DNA of 64,000 nucleotides from Clostridium bowmanii (GCF_018861315.1 NZ_JAHLDL010000019.1:34363-98362), one strand, 5' to 3'; positions 52,939 through 62,788 are shown, numbered from the stretch's first letter. A program made the numbers and translations. The notes: generated by a model not told the origin, from the sequence alone.

Positions 52939-53607
52939 TTATTTTTCTGCCTCTACAATAAAAAAACCTATAGTGTATTCCCCGCCCATATCTGTTCTTT
53001 CTACTGAGTCAATTTTAACATTTTTAAATCCTGCTTCTTCCCAAGTACTTTTTATTTCATTTACTGTAAAAAAATGTACAGTTCCTCTATGTGCAAGTGC
53101 ACCTTCGGTCATTTCTCTATAAGTACCTTCCTCCAGTTTTTCACCTGTTCCATATCCTGTAGTTTTACAATTAAATAATCCGGTAGAAAATATTTTGCCC
53201 CCCTCTTTTAACACTCTTTTTGCTTCAGTTAATATATTTTTTACATCATATAGCTTATTTCCACATATTACAGCTGAATCCACAATAGCATCAAAATGGT
53301 TATCTTCATAAGAAAGATTACCAGCATCAGCTACCAATAAATTTGCTTTTAAGCCTTCTTGTTCAATTCTCATTATAGCTTTTTTTATTGCTGTCTCAGA
53401 ACCATCGAAACCATATGCATCAAATCCTTCTTTTGCTATATACCAAGTTACTGCACCAGTACCACATCCAAAATCTAATACTCTTATTTTTTTTCTGTCA
53501 AGCTTATAAAAATTTCTTGCTACAAATCTAATTACTTCCTCTGAAGGATACTTTCCCCACTCCTGTTCTTGATGTATTACTTCCCACATATCATCAAATG
53601 TTTTCAT
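52939..53607 (-). CDS. Class I SAM-dependent methyltransferase
   Basis: 222 residues. Motif I is VLDFGCGTGAVTWYIA (~residues 43-58) and motif II covers NHFDAIVDSAVICGNKL. Between a nonulosonate cluster and a FemX-like gene, the natural guess is a sugar N- or O-methylation. A legionaminic acid carrying an N-methylglutamyl group is known on Clostridium botulinum flagellin, so a matched pair of enzymes is plausible. The actual acceptor is not shown. Confidence 0.8.
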   Translation of the reverse strand: MKTFDDMWEVIHQEQEWGKYPSEEVIRFVARNFYKLDRKKIRVLDFGCGTGAVTWYIAKEGFDAYGFDGSETAIKKAIMRIEQEGLKANLLVADAGNLSYEDNHFDAIVDSAVICGNKLYDVKNILTEAKRVLKEGGKIFSTGLFNCKTTGYGTGEKLEEGTYREMTEGALAHRGTVHFFTVNEIKSTWEEAGFKNVKIDSVERTDMGGEYTIGFFIVEAEK

Positions 53608-54688
53608 TTAAATGCTCACCACTTTCTATTAAATTTATAATTGCATTAACTACTCTATCCATATCTTGAAAATTATATCTATTATCAATAGGTATAGTTA
53701 ATATTTTATTAGATATGTATATACTTTTTTCAAATTTATTTATCAAATTTTCATTTCTAATATCCCAGTGTATTGGGCAATAAATCGAATGTATTCTCAA
53801 CTCTTTTCTAATAAAGTCCCTATTATTAATTAATATAGGGAATGCTAAAGGCACATTATCTTCTATTAGTTCCTTATTGAATAAAATTTTTATATTACTA
53901 AATTTCGTTAGTATTTCATATAAATAATTATAATTATCTGTTCTAAGTTTCTTTATTAATTCATAATTTGTTTTATTTAAAGACTCTTTTGATTCATTAT
54001 CCATACCATTTACATTTTCTCTTTTATAATAAGCTTTATCAGCTTGATTAAATAATTTCAAAAACTCTTCTTCATTTCCACTATGTAATTTTACATACTC
54101 AGTTTTGTTTAATCTCGCCTCATTAATTAGTTTATAATACTTGTCTTTAATTGTATCAAAATCAACAGATTTATTGCATAAAACCAAACTTCCGTCAATG
54201 GGTAAAAATTTTCTATAGCTATTAAATATATAATCACCTATAAACTTTTCTTTTTTAGAGAACCAAAACATTTGTACTGCATCTTCAATTAATATTATTC
54301 CAGTTTGCTGAATTGATTTAAGAAATTGAATTGTTTGGTCACTATGATAAAACCCAAAGTAGTCTATAAAAAATATACCTTTTACCTTATATTGGTCTAA
54401 TTTATTTTTAATATCATTCAAATTGATAGATAAATCTTCATTTACTTCGTAAAAAACAAAATGAATACTTTTTCTTTCAAAACTATATAAAATTGTAGGA
54501 CACAAATAAGCAGGCATAAGTATATATTCATCCTCTTTAAAGTTACTATCCTCGATTATAAATCGAATTGCACTTTGGCCCCCATTTAAAAATACTGCTT
54601 TTAAATCCCGAAAATCATTTTGGGTAATATCCAGCACACTACTATCAATCCAAAATTCACCACCTATTGGTTTTAAATGTCTTTCCAT
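53594..54688 (-). CDS. DegT-like PLP enzyme, divergent
   Basis: 364 residues. It has a fold-type I aminotransferase layout: FLNGGQSAIRFII, FFIDYFGFYHSD, ILIEDAVQMF, and a putative PLP lysine in FNSYRKFLPIDGS (~residue 168) where classic DegT proteins have SFxxxKxxxxGEGG. Conservation of other motifs is poor. The substrate is unknown; a sugar amination is most likely, given its place between legI and the methyltransferase. It overlaps legI by 16 bp. Confidence 0.65.
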   Translation of the reverse strand: MERHLKPIGGEFWIDSSVLDITQNDFRDLKAVFLNGGQSAIRFIIEDSNFKEDEYILMPAYLCPTILYSFERKSIHFVFYEVNEDLSINLNDIKNKLDQYKVKGIFFIDYFGFYHSDQTIQFLKSIQQTGIILIEDAVQMFWFSKKEKFIGDYIFNSYRKFLPIDGSLVLCNKSVDFDTIKDKYYKLINEARLNKTEYVKLHSGNEEEFLKLFNQADKAYYKRENVNGMDNESKESLNKTNYELIKKLRTDNYNYLYEILTKFSNIKILFNKELIEDNVPLAFPILINNRDFIRKELRIHSIYCPIHWDIRNENLINKFEKSIYISNKILTIPIDNRYNFQDMDRVVNAIINLIESGEHLNENI

Positions 54689-55677
54689 TCAATAACCTCG
54701 TCTTTTTTCATATCTCTTTTAAGTCCTCTTCCAATTAAGACGTCAGCCATCTCTGGCTTTATTCCATTACCAGGTCTCTTATACGCTAACATATGTTTTT
54801 TCAATATAGTTCCCTTTTTCAAATCGCAGGATGATACTATACTTCTTCTTATATCTTTCATTATAGCAAGTTCTCTGTCGGTTGGACTTTTTATTCCGCT
54901 ACCTAATAACTTCTCTGTATTTCTTATATATTCAACATACTCCTTAAATCCATTTGGGTCCATTGATGCTTTATGGTCAGGACCACCCATACCTCTATCT
55001 AAAGTTATATGTTTTTCTATAAATTCTGCACCTAAAGCTACCGCTGCAACCGCCGATTCATTGCCTAATGTATGATCAGAAAATCCAACTGGTATTTTAA
55101 AAGCATTTCTTAATGTAACCATAGCATTCAAGTTAACATCCTCTATAGCAGTAGGATAATCTGTTATACAATGCATTAATTTCACATCTTTGTTCCCTGT
55201 CGAATATATAACATCAACTGCCTTTTCCACCTCACCTAACGTACTCATACCTGTAGATAGAATTATAGGTTTTCCTGTTTCTCCTATTTGCTTAAGGAAT
55301 TCATAATTTGTAACTTCGGTAGAACCTATTTTTATTAACGGGACATTTAAACTATCCAAATAATTTAAACTATCTACCCCATCAGGTGTAGAAATAAAAA
55401 TAATTTTCTTTTCGTTACAATAATTCTGAATTTCTCTAAACTGTTCAAAAGGCAATTCTAGTTTTTTTATCATTTCAAGTTGACTTTCTTTTATTGGATC
55501 ATTTTCCTTTTGATATTGTGCTTTATCTGCAAATACTCCAGTACTCTCTTCTGCCCTAAATGTTTGGAACTTTATAGCATCTGCTCCACATTCTACAGCC
55601 ATGTCTACAAGTTCTTTGGCTGTTTTTATGTTTCCATTATGATTTACCCCTGCTTCTGCAATTACAAATACTGACAT
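54673..55677 (-). CDS. legI: Nonulosonate synthase (NeuB/LegI)
   Basis: 334 residues. N-terminal TIM barrel: FVIAEAGVNHNGNIKTAKEL, ADAIKFQTFRAEES, GFSDHTLGNESAVAAVALGA. A C-terminal SAF/antifreeze-like domain spans ~280-334 (LKKGTILKKHMLAYKRPGNG). It condenses phosphoenolpyruvate with a 6-carbon amino sugar to form sialic, legionaminic or pseudaminic acid. The LegB/LegC/LegG partners make legionaminic acid the best guess. Overlaps the next gene by 16 bp. Confidence 0.92.
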   Translation of the reverse strand: MSVFVIAEAGVNHNGNIKTAKELVDMAVECGADAIKFQTFRAEESTGVFADKAQYQKENDPIKESQLEMIKKLELPFEQFREIQNYCNEKKIIFISTPDGVDSLNYLDSLNVPLIKIGSTEVTNYEFLKQIGETGKPIILSTGMSTLGEVEKAVDVIYSTGNKDVKLMHCITDYPTAIEDVNLNAMVTLRNAFKIPVGFSDHTLGNESAVAAVALGAEFIEKHITLDRGMGGPDHKASMDPNGFKEYVEYIRNTEKLLGSGIKSPTDRELAIMKDIRRSIVSSCDLKKGTILKKHMLAYKRPGNGIKPEMADVLIGRGLKRDMKKDEVIEWKDI

Positions 55678-55681
55678 AACA

Positions 55682-56833
55682 TCAACTCCAAATAAGCTTC
55701 TTTTTTATTAATTTATCATCAATTTCGATATTTTCAATCACTGAAACTATTTTTCCACTTGTATCCCCATCTCCGTAAAGACTTTTTGTAAACTGTACTT
55801 TTTCTTTAAATTCATAGCTTAAAGATTTAGTAATAGCTTTTATTATATCTTCATAATTATTACTACAACTAATAATGTTGTCAGCCATAAGCCTTCCCTT
55901 TTGCCTATTACCAATGTTGACAACAGGAATCTTTAGATAAGGTGCCTCAACTAAAGCACTAGACGAATTACCAATTACTGTACAACATAATTTCATAATA
56001 CTTAAGTACCTTAAAACTCCCAAGCTTTTAAATAAGTGAACATTAGAATTTAGCTTTGCAAATTCTTCAAGTTTTTTTATTATATAGTTGCCACCATTGT
56101 CTGCATTAGGGTATGTGATTATCATTTTCTTATTTACAATATTTAAAGCCTTAATTAAACTTTCAATTTGATATGAAAGATCATCCATTTCAAGAGTAAC
56201 AGGATGATATGTAACAAGTATAGTATCCTTATCTATAATAACGTTTAATTGTCTTTTTAGTTCTTCTCTACTTAAAAAATTTGTTAACTTAATATTTTCA
56301 ATTCCAGGGTCGCCTATATCAAAAACTCTCCATGCCTCTTCACCCATACTAATTATATTTTCAGAATATACCTTTGCACCCGGAAAATGAATATGAGCCA
56401 TTTTAGTTATAGCATTCCTAATCTGTCCATCGATAGCGCCTTCTGTAATTTCTCCACCCGATATATGCGCAATTGGTATGTTCATGGTCATTGCAGTTGA
56501 CACTGCCGCAAATAATTCATATCTATCACCTAAAACAAGCAATATATCTGGTTTCAGCCTTTCAAAAGCCTGAGAAAGTTGAATCATTAATAATCCCATT
56601 TCTTTAGCCATAGTGCCTTTACTGCTAGTTTCCATTATAATAGGTAGTGTTTCATCTACTTTAAATCCATCTTCTAAAATCTCATTTATAGTATACCCAA
56701 AGTTATCTGATAAGTGTGTACCAGTTACTATTAATTGAAGCTCTAAGTTACTATTTTCTTTTATTTTATTTAATGTATTTTTAAGTAGTCCATACTCTGC
56801 TCTTGTTCCAGTTACTACTGCAATTTTACGCAT
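55682..56833 (-). CDS. legG: NDP-HexNAc 2-epimerase, hydrolysing (NeuC/LegG)
   Basis: About 383 residues of GT-B fold. RKIAVVTGTRAEYGLLKNTL opens the NeuC family, with VLGDRYELFAAVSTAM and AHISGGEITEGAIDGQIRNA, then IGNSSSALVEAPYLKIPVVNIG at the C-terminal part (listed in part). It releases the nucleotide and inverts C2 to give the manno-configured substrate for LegI. I use ATG at 56833, which overlaps the legF stop by 8 bp. Confidence 0.92.
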   Translation of the reverse strand: MRKIAVVTGTRAEYGLLKNTLNKIKENSNLELQLIVTGTHLSDNFGYTINEILEDGFKVDETLPIIMETSSKGTMAKEMGLLMIQLSQAFERLKPDILLVLGDRYELFAAVSTAMTMNIPIAHISGGEITEGAIDGQIRNAITKMAHIHFPGAKVYSENIISMGEEAWRVFDIGDPGIENIKLTNFLSREELKRQLNVIIDKDTILVTYHPVTLEMDDLSYQIESLIKALNIVNKKMIITYPNADNGGNYIIKKLEEFAKLNSNVHLFKSLGVLRYLSIMKLCCTVIGNSSSALVEAPYLKIPVVNIGNRQKGRLMADNIISCSNNYEDIIKAITKSLSYEFKEKVQFTKSLYGDGDTSGKIVSVIENIEIDDKLIKKKLIWS

Positions 56834-57533
56834 GATTTTCACATTCCTTCATAAGTAATTCAGCAAATTTAAAATCTATTTCATTGTCTATATCTAATGA
56901 TTTTTCATTATTCATAACATACCCTGTTATGTTTTCTGTTTCAAATGTTTTTTTATGCATTAAAACATTCATTTTTATTACATAAACTGCACCATTTACT
57001 CTATAAATTTTAGGTAAATCCTGTCTTCTCACTATTTGTCTGCCTTCTTCTATAAAATATTTTAATTTATCACCATCAAATATATTGGTCCAATAGGGGT
57101 TCACTTCTGCCTCACAAACAGATACAGATCCATCTATACCAGTTTTAAGAAGTTTTTCAATTGTGCCATCAATATCTTCAACAGTTCTAAGCGGCGACGT
57201 ACACTGCAATAAGCATACATATTTAGGAATATACCTTTCCTTTTCCCTCAGTGAATCTAACATATGTAAAATGCAATCTATAGTTGCCGTATCGTCATTC
57301 GCTAACTCCTTAGGTCTTAAAAAAGGAACTTCTGAACCATAAGCCTTACTTATACTAGCAATTTCCTCATCTTCTGTAGATACTATTACTCTTTTAATAT
57401 ACTTACTCTTCAATGCTTCTTCTATGGTGTAAGCTATCAAAGGTTTACCATTCAAAATCTTAATATTTTTTCTTAGTATACCTTTAGAGCCGCCCCTTGC
57501 AGGAATTATTGCAAGAATATCCTCATTAATCAT
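56826..57533 (-). CDS. legF: CMP-nonulosonate synthetase (NeuA/LegF)
   Basis: About 235 residues. It has the CMP-sugar synthetase signature ILAIIPARGGSKGILRKNIK, LQCTSPLRTVEDI and VNGAVYVIKMNVLM. It activates the nonulosonic acid as CMP-sugar for the flagellin glycosyltransferase. I use ATG at 57533, because the upstream in-frame GTG (57545) lies inside the ribosome site GAAGGTG. Confidence 0.92.
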   Translation of the reverse strand: MINEDILAIIPARGGSKGILRKNIKILNGKPLIAYTIEEALKSKYIKRVIVSTEDEEIASISKAYGSEVPFLRPKELANDDTATIDCILHMLDSLREKERYIPKYVCLLQCTSPLRTVEDIDGTIEKLLKTGIDGSVSVCEAEVNPYWTNIFDGDKLKYFIEEGRQIVRRQDLPKIYRVNGAVYVIKMNVLMHKKTFETENITGYVMNNEKSLDIDNEIDFKFAELLMKECENHA

Positions 57534-58608
57534 TATTTTTTTCACCTTCTTTGTCTAAACAGAGTAGCTCAGAAACATCTTCATTCACTTTATAATAATC
57601 CTCTATTTTACCTATATCCATCCAATATTCTTTTATTTCATAACTACCCACTCTTTTGCCTTGCTTTATACATTTATTTATTAATTCAGTTATTTCATAA
57701 TATTCATCCTTAGGAATATAATCAATAACATCTGGATTTATGCAATAGATGCCAGCATTTATTAAATATTCTTTAGTAGGTTTTTCTTCAATGCTCTTAA
57801 TAATACATTTTTCTGAATTTATTATACCATAAGGAATAGTAAAACCATGTTTTCTAACACCTACAGTCAAATCATATTTATTATTGATATGAAAGTCCAT
57901 CATATTCTCTACATTTAAATTAGTAAATATATCACCATTAATTACAAAAAAAGGCTTGTCTATATATCCTCTAGCTAACCTAATTCCACCACCTGTCCCT
58001 AGCCTTTTAGTTTCTTTTACATAATCAATTTTAACACCATACGCATACCCTGATTGGAAATAATTTTGTATAATCTCCGCCTTATAATTAACAGAAAGTA
58101 ATATTTTATTATATCCGTATTGCTTGTAATTATTTATTATGTGTTGAAGAATAGGGTCTTGTCCTATTTTTAGCATAGATTTTGGCAATTCTTCTGTTAG
58201 TCCTTTAAGCCTTGTCCCTAGTCCTCCAGCCATTATTATTACAAAGTTTTCCTTTCCTTCTGGGAGTAGCAAATCATTTATATCTAATAGTCTTTCGACC
58301 TTACCCTCTCTATTTAAAATTGGAACTTGTTTCACAGCTTTTTTAATAAATATATCCTTTATTTCTTCCCTACCCATATCATTATAGGCAACTACAGGAT
58401 TATAATGAATAAAATCCTGTAGACTTTCCTCAAGTTTTAGCCCTTTCAACAAAGCTCTCCTTATATCACCATCAGTTATTGTCCCAATTAGTTTATTATC
58501 TCCATCAACAACTAATATAATTCCCTTAGCCCCATTATCAATTACCCCCAGTGCATCTTTAATAGTACAGTTTTTTTTAATTAATAATTGCTCAACATTA
58601 TTATTCAT
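57526..58608 (-). CDS. ptmE: Sugar-phosphate nucleotidyltransferase with N-terminal CBS pair (PtmE-like)
   Basis: 360 residues. Two CBS domains (1-~115; GTITDGDIRRALLKG, VPILNREGKVERLLDINDLL) precede a nucleotidyltransferase (FVIIMAGGLGTRLKGLT, LPKSMLKIGQDPILQHII, FFVINGDIFTNL). This fusion matches PtmE of Campylobacter legionaminic-acid synthesis, a glucosamine-1-phosphate guanylyltransferase. By analogy the pathway here may run on GDP-linked sugars. It opens the nonulosonate block. Confidence 0.85.
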   Translation of the reverse strand: MNNNVEQLLIKKNCTIKDALGVIDNGAKGIILVVDGDNKLIGTITDGDIRRALLKGLKLEESLQDFIHYNPVVAYNDMGREEIKDIFIKKAVKQVPILNREGKVERLLDINDLLLPEGKENFVIIMAGGLGTRLKGLTEELPKSMLKIGQDPILQHIINNYKQYGYNKILLSVNYKAEIIQNYFQSGYAYGVKIDYVKETKRLGTGGGIRLARGYIDKPFFVINGDIFTNLNVENMMDFHINNKYDLTVGVRKHGFTIPYGIINSEKCIIKSIEEKPTKEYLINAGIYCINPDVIDYIPKDEYYEITELINKCIKQGKRVGSYEIKEYWMDIGKIEDYYKVNEDVSELLCLDKEGEKNND

Positions 58609-58649
58609 CCATCATCATTCCTTAGAATATTAGAATATTTGTAATCATT

Positions 58650-60467
58650 TTATACATCACTAGTTTTAAACTCTTCAATTAAGGATTTTAGCAGCTTTAA
58701 ATACTTCTCTAATTCTAGGGCTTTCCCAAACTCAATGTTTAGCCTTGAATTTAATTCTTCTATTTTATTAGTTCCACTATAATAAAAATTTGCATAAATA
58801 GCACTAAACTTGGAAGCTAGAGCATTTTTCAAACTAACTTTATAAAAAGAATTTTTTTCTAGAATATCTTCAAAAGATTTAACATAATCTAATTCAGAAA
58901 TTAATCTATTAACTCCCATTTTTTTTTCCTTATACCTATTAATTTTTTTGAGAATCTTAATGCGTTTCTCATTTTCAATTAATAATTCATTAATTTCCAA
59001 ATCAACATTAATTACAGTGTTATATATTTTGTCGCTATTCTGTGAAAAGTTGTATTCCTCATAAATATCAGTAATAATTTTTTCTATATCGTATTCTTTT
59101 AATAAATCTTCCCGCATAACATGCTCAAACGTCTTATTTGAAGTTCCCTCAATATATAATCCACCTTCGGTTGAATTTATATATTCTATCTCTGAGTTCA
59201 TCTCTATCATATCTTCAAACAACGATTTCATTCCCATAAATGAACTATCAGTATAAACCCTTTTGTTAAAAACATCTTTTGTCTTAATATACTTCTCCAT
59301 AGAAACATCTATTTTTTCACTAGTCCATGAACCCTTTGCATATAGACTATCTTCTGTATAGCATAAATCTTGACCTATAAAAATAATTTTTTTGAAACCC
59401 AATTTAATAAACGCATCTAAAGCAACATTGGCTACTGAAAATCCACTTTTAATTGTAAATTTAGACTTGAATATATCTTTTTGCATGTACCGAAGTAAAT
59501 GTGTGGTGTCTAACACCATTCTTACTTTTTTGCCCTTATATTTAGGTAATATTTTATAGTAGAATTCATCGCTAAATACCAATGTTGAACTATAAGTATC
59601 GATATTTTTAAATATATTTTCTTCTTCGTCACCGCCATCAATTGCAAATCTATAATGAGGATTAATACCATTACTATCCAATATTTTAATTGCAGAACCC
59701 ACTGCTACAATTATAGCTTTATTTTTAATTTTCTTCAAAAGATGCATATTCTTATTAAGTGACGGACCAGCTGAAACCAATATTATTGGTATATCTCCAA
59801 ATTTATCAATTAATTCTTCTATAGGAAGTGCCTCTTGCTTTATATTTCTAAAAATATTTACTGGCCAAGTGTATAAAAAAGAATCATTTGTAGCTATATT
59901 TACTTTAGTACCATTTAAATACTTACTCCATTTTCCCATAACTGACTCTAAATATCCAGGATAAAGCGTCCTATAGGAAATATTATAAACTATAGACACA
60001 CCATCTTTCATCCCAGCACTTAAACAACTCCAAATAATACTTGTTGCTTCTATATATGTTTTATTAATAATAAAAGTGATATGTTTCAGTTTGAGTAGTA
60101 ACCCCTGTACATCAATAAAATTTAATAATGTTATGAAAAGATTTAAGTCCGGTTCTACTATAATTACCTTTTCAAGCTTTTTAAAATTACTCACTATATA
60201 ATCAACTGCATATCCGCATCCAATACCAAAAATCAAAAGATTCTTAGTATTCCGATCTATGCCTTTAAACATTATATCTACTTCTCTATTAGTATCATAA
60301 ATGCTATGAATATAACATTTTCTACCATTATGTTCTACTAATAAATTTTTTCCGTTTCCTACCTTATAAATTAATGAATTATACTTATATTGTTCTCTCA
60401 TAATATCTTCATAAACTACACTTAAATTTTCTTTAAAAAACCTTAAATTTTTTTCATACATTTCCAT
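58650..60467 (-). CDS. Maf-type flagellin glycosyltransferase (DUF115/MptE-like)
   Basis: 605 residues. Central FGIGCGYAVDYIV and VIIVEPDLNLFITLL precede the DUF115 core, with PIILVSAGPSLNKNMHLLKKI, AIIVAVGSAIKIL and HYRFAIDGGDEE. Motility-accessory-factor proteins of this type transfer nonulosonic acids to Ser/Thr of flagellin before export. A legionaminic-acid cluster downstream in the same transcription unit supports this. There is a helical, charged C-terminal region (~480-605). Confidence 0.88.
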   Translation of the reverse strand: MEMYEKNLRFFKENLSVVYEDIMREQYKYNSLIYKVGNGKNLLVEHNGRKCYIHSIYDTNREVDIMFKGIDRNTKNLLIFGIGCGYAVDYIVSNFKKLEKVIIVEPDLNLFITLLNFIDVQGLLLKLKHITFIINKTYIEATSIIWSCLSAGMKDGVSIVYNISYRTLYPGYLESVMGKWSKYLNGTKVNIATNDSFLYTWPVNIFRNIKQEALPIEELIDKFGDIPIILVSAGPSLNKNMHLLKKIKNKAIIVAVGSAIKILDSNGINPHYRFAIDGGDEEENIFKNIDTYSSTLVFSDEFYYKILPKYKGKKVRMVLDTTHLLRYMQKDIFKSKFTIKSGFSVANVALDAFIKLGFKKIIFIGQDLCYTEDSLYAKGSWTSEKIDVSMEKYIKTKDVFNKRVYTDSSFMGMKSLFEDMIEMNSEIEYINSTEGGLYIEGTSNKTFEHVMREDLLKEYDIEKIITDIYEEYNFSQNSDKIYNTVINVDLEINELLIENEKRIKILKKINRYKEKKMGVNRLISELDYVKSFEDILEKNSFYKVSLKNALASKFSAIYANFYYSGTNKIEELNSRLNIEFGKALELEKYLKLLKSLIEEFKTSDV

Positions 60468-60479
60468 AAATGCTTTCTC

Positions 60480-60758
60480 CTAACTCATTCTTGCATTTTT
60501 CAATATTGGTTTTAACTCAAACTCTAAAATATCCTGATAAAGTAAATAGTCTTTATTATTCAATGCAACATTTATATTTTGAAATATAATGTTTATATGC
60601 TTTATGTATTTCTCGTCTAATTTAGGTAGAATATAGAATATTTTTTCCACTAATACAGCCACTGTCTCCTTAAATTTTTTCATATCATATTCAACTATAT
60701 TTTCCTCCACCACATCTATTAACTCTAAAACATCCTTCATTTTATCCTCCAACCACAT
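60480..60758 (-). CDS. Small helical protein preceding the Maf gene
   Basis: 92 residues, all-helical and acidic/basic mixed (DVLELIDVVEENIVEYDMKKFKE, AVLVEKIFYILPKLDEKY). No family that I recognise. It is the first gene after the sigma-28 promoter and 12 bp before maf, so it is probably a flagellin-glycosylation accessory or chaperone-like factor. That role is inferred from position only. Confidence 0.75.
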   Translation of the reverse strand: MWLEDKMKDVLELIDVVEENIVEYDMKKFKETVAVLVEKIFYILPKLDEKYIKHINIIFQNINVALNNKDYLLYQDILEFELKPILKNARMS

Positions 60759-60798
60759 TTACTATAAATTATAAACAGGCACCCTGCCTTTATATCTA

Positions 60799-60825
60799 TT
60801 ATCGGCATAAAACTTGAAAACTTTA
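60799..60825 (-). promoter_or_regulatory. Sigma-28 promoter of the glycosylation island
   Basis: On the minus strand: TAAA (60822-60825), 15-bp spacer, GCCGATAA (60799-60806). The match to the FliA/SigD consensus is perfect and is found 41 bp before the 92-residue gene. A short hairpin AGGCA-CCC-TGCCT (60777-60789) follows in the leader. The left end of the ISL3 element is only 37 bp upstream of the -35 box. Confidence 0.88.
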
Positions 60826-60862
60826 TCGAATTTTTAAAAAAAAGAGCGAGACTGCATTTTAA

Positions 60863-62788
60863 GGTTCTTACTGAGCTTTGGGTGTTTCCTAATATTAAGA
60901 ATGAGCAGGTAGTTTATACACTATCTGCTCATTTTTATATTAAAGCAGATAAACTAAATTCTTTATCTTTAGGAAGAAATGCAAGTTTACATTTCTTTGT
61001 GAGATTGACTAATCCACTTCTTCCGTATACAATACGTTTAAGAAGTTTGAATTTGTTGTTGTTTCCTTCAACAAATCCAGAGCTTATAGTGTAGGATATT
61101 GCATTCTTGACGGGATCAATATCCTTTTTTATTCCATTACAAAACGACTTTATTTCACTGTCTTCAAATTCTTTTAAAAATTCTTCCAACTTATCTGGAT
61201 CAGTACCCATTATAGTGCCATGAAATTCTTTGAAAATAAATTCCACCCGAGCGGCTACTGGATATTTTTCTTTTATTAAATCAATATACATGCCTACTTT
61301 TTCATCTTTTTTGACTTTAGGATTACAGGTAAATAAATATTTTAATATTTCTGTTCGCTTTAAAACGATGACATCTAAAGGAATAACCCTTTCCATAAGA
61401 TACTTCGCGGAGAATGGTGCTCGATATGGGAAGTTGTTTTTTCCTATGATGTAAATATAATCCGCAAGTTTATGTTTACTTTCACAAAAACTAGGCTGCC
61501 GCAGGATATAAAAGTATATCGTCTCACTGCTATGACCATCATCCATCATTTTAAAAATGATAATCAACCAGTCATTCATGGGCGATTCTCGCTTTTTATA
61601 GTTTGTTGGCGAATCCAGACTATTAATCTCCAATTCTGATATTTCAACATATTTTTTTGCTGTAGGTAGTGCTATTTGAAATTTTTCTGATATGATCTTT
61701 ACACTTTTATTTTCTAAACCATTCCAATAGTCTTGTATTTCACGGATTAATTGCTGTTTTTTTTTCTGCCTTCAGCCTGAGCAACGTATTGTTTAGTTGT
61801 AAGTAAATGCTTTTTATTATCATATATATGCTCCGAATCATCTGGATTCTTTGGAGGTGTATTGTCATATTGTAATGAATTAATATATTCCTCGTTAGGT
61901 TTCTTTTCTATTAGTACTTTCTTAGGAGCATTATCTAATATTTTACCATCACAAATATAAACACTAGGTGGCATCTCTTCTTTGAAAATATCTTTCAAAT
62001 AGCCAAGGAGGTTTTGTAGAATATGAAAACGGTCTGCTACTTGAACGCATTCGGGTAGAATTTCATTGATTGCGGTAGCATAGGCACTAGCACGATCTCT
62101 AGCTACCAGTCGTATTCTTTTGTGATCTTTCAACCATTCTTTCAAAGTGTTTGCATCCCTACCATTAAGAAGCGCTATAAGATGATGATCCTTTAAATCA
62201 TAGATAGCAGTTGCATATGACTGTCCTTTTCGAATAGCTACGTCGTCAATGCCAACAGCATCTACATCATGGTCATCTACAAATTCAATATAATCATACA
62301 AACGTTGGATGGAATCGTTGCTTATTTGGACACCTAGAAATGATAAAACTTTACTAGCGCCCTCATTGCTTAAGAACATAGATACACCAAGTATAAGAGA
62401 ATTCAAAGAGTCTGTACGTACCTGTGAAGCTTTTGCAAAAGGTAGATCTTCCATAAATACTTTACAGTTGCAGTCAGGGTTCTCACAATCATATTTGTAT
62501 ACGTTAGCGTGTAGGAAAGTCAGCTTACAGTGAATAGGGGTATCTTGTATAGTTCGTTGATATGTTGCGTGCTTAGCATTACTTTCTACACCACATTTAG
62601 GACAATTGCAACTATGTGGTTTAGATTTTATATATATATGCAATGTTTTCTGGTCTTCTATATGATCATATATGTAATGATTTTGATCTAGAAGAAATGA
62701 ATAATCTAGTGTTTCATGATATTTCATTTCACATTCACATCCTTTTTTCGATACCTTATTATACCATAAATACCCAAAAATAAGAACC
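60863..62788 (-). mobile_element. ISL3-family insertion sequence
   Basis: The ends are near 60863 (GGTTCTTACTGAGC...) and 62788 (read on the minus strand GGTTCTTATTTTTGGG). Both share GGTTCTTA and TTTGGGT further in. The size of about 1.9 kb is somewhat long for ISL3 but in range. I could not find a clean 8-bp target duplication. It carries one transposase gene, broken by a frameshift. Confidence 0.7.
60935..62727 (-). pseudogene. ISL3 transposase, split by a frameshift at an A9 run
   Basis: The first part (62727-61747) has the N-terminal zinc finger CPKCGVESNAKHATYQR and the DDE domain start VDAVGIDDVAIRKGQSYATA and RDRASAYATAINEILPECVQVADRFHI (in part). After GRKK a run of nine A (61757-61765 complement) shifts the frame. 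The second part continues with KQQLIREIQDYWNG in another frame and runs to 60935 with SSGFVEGNNNKFKLLKR. One extra A (or transcript slippage) would restore a full-length enzyme. The start at 62727 (MKYHETLDYSF) is chosen, since an upstream ATG lies outside the element. Confidence 0.85.

Noticed and set aside
38728..60758. Simple O-antigen or capsule locus
   Set aside because: The CDP-sugar genes alone would fit, but a Maf-type flagellin transferase, a legionaminic-acid pathway and a perfect sigma-28 promoter point to flagellin. No Wzx, Wzy or other polymer export genes are present.
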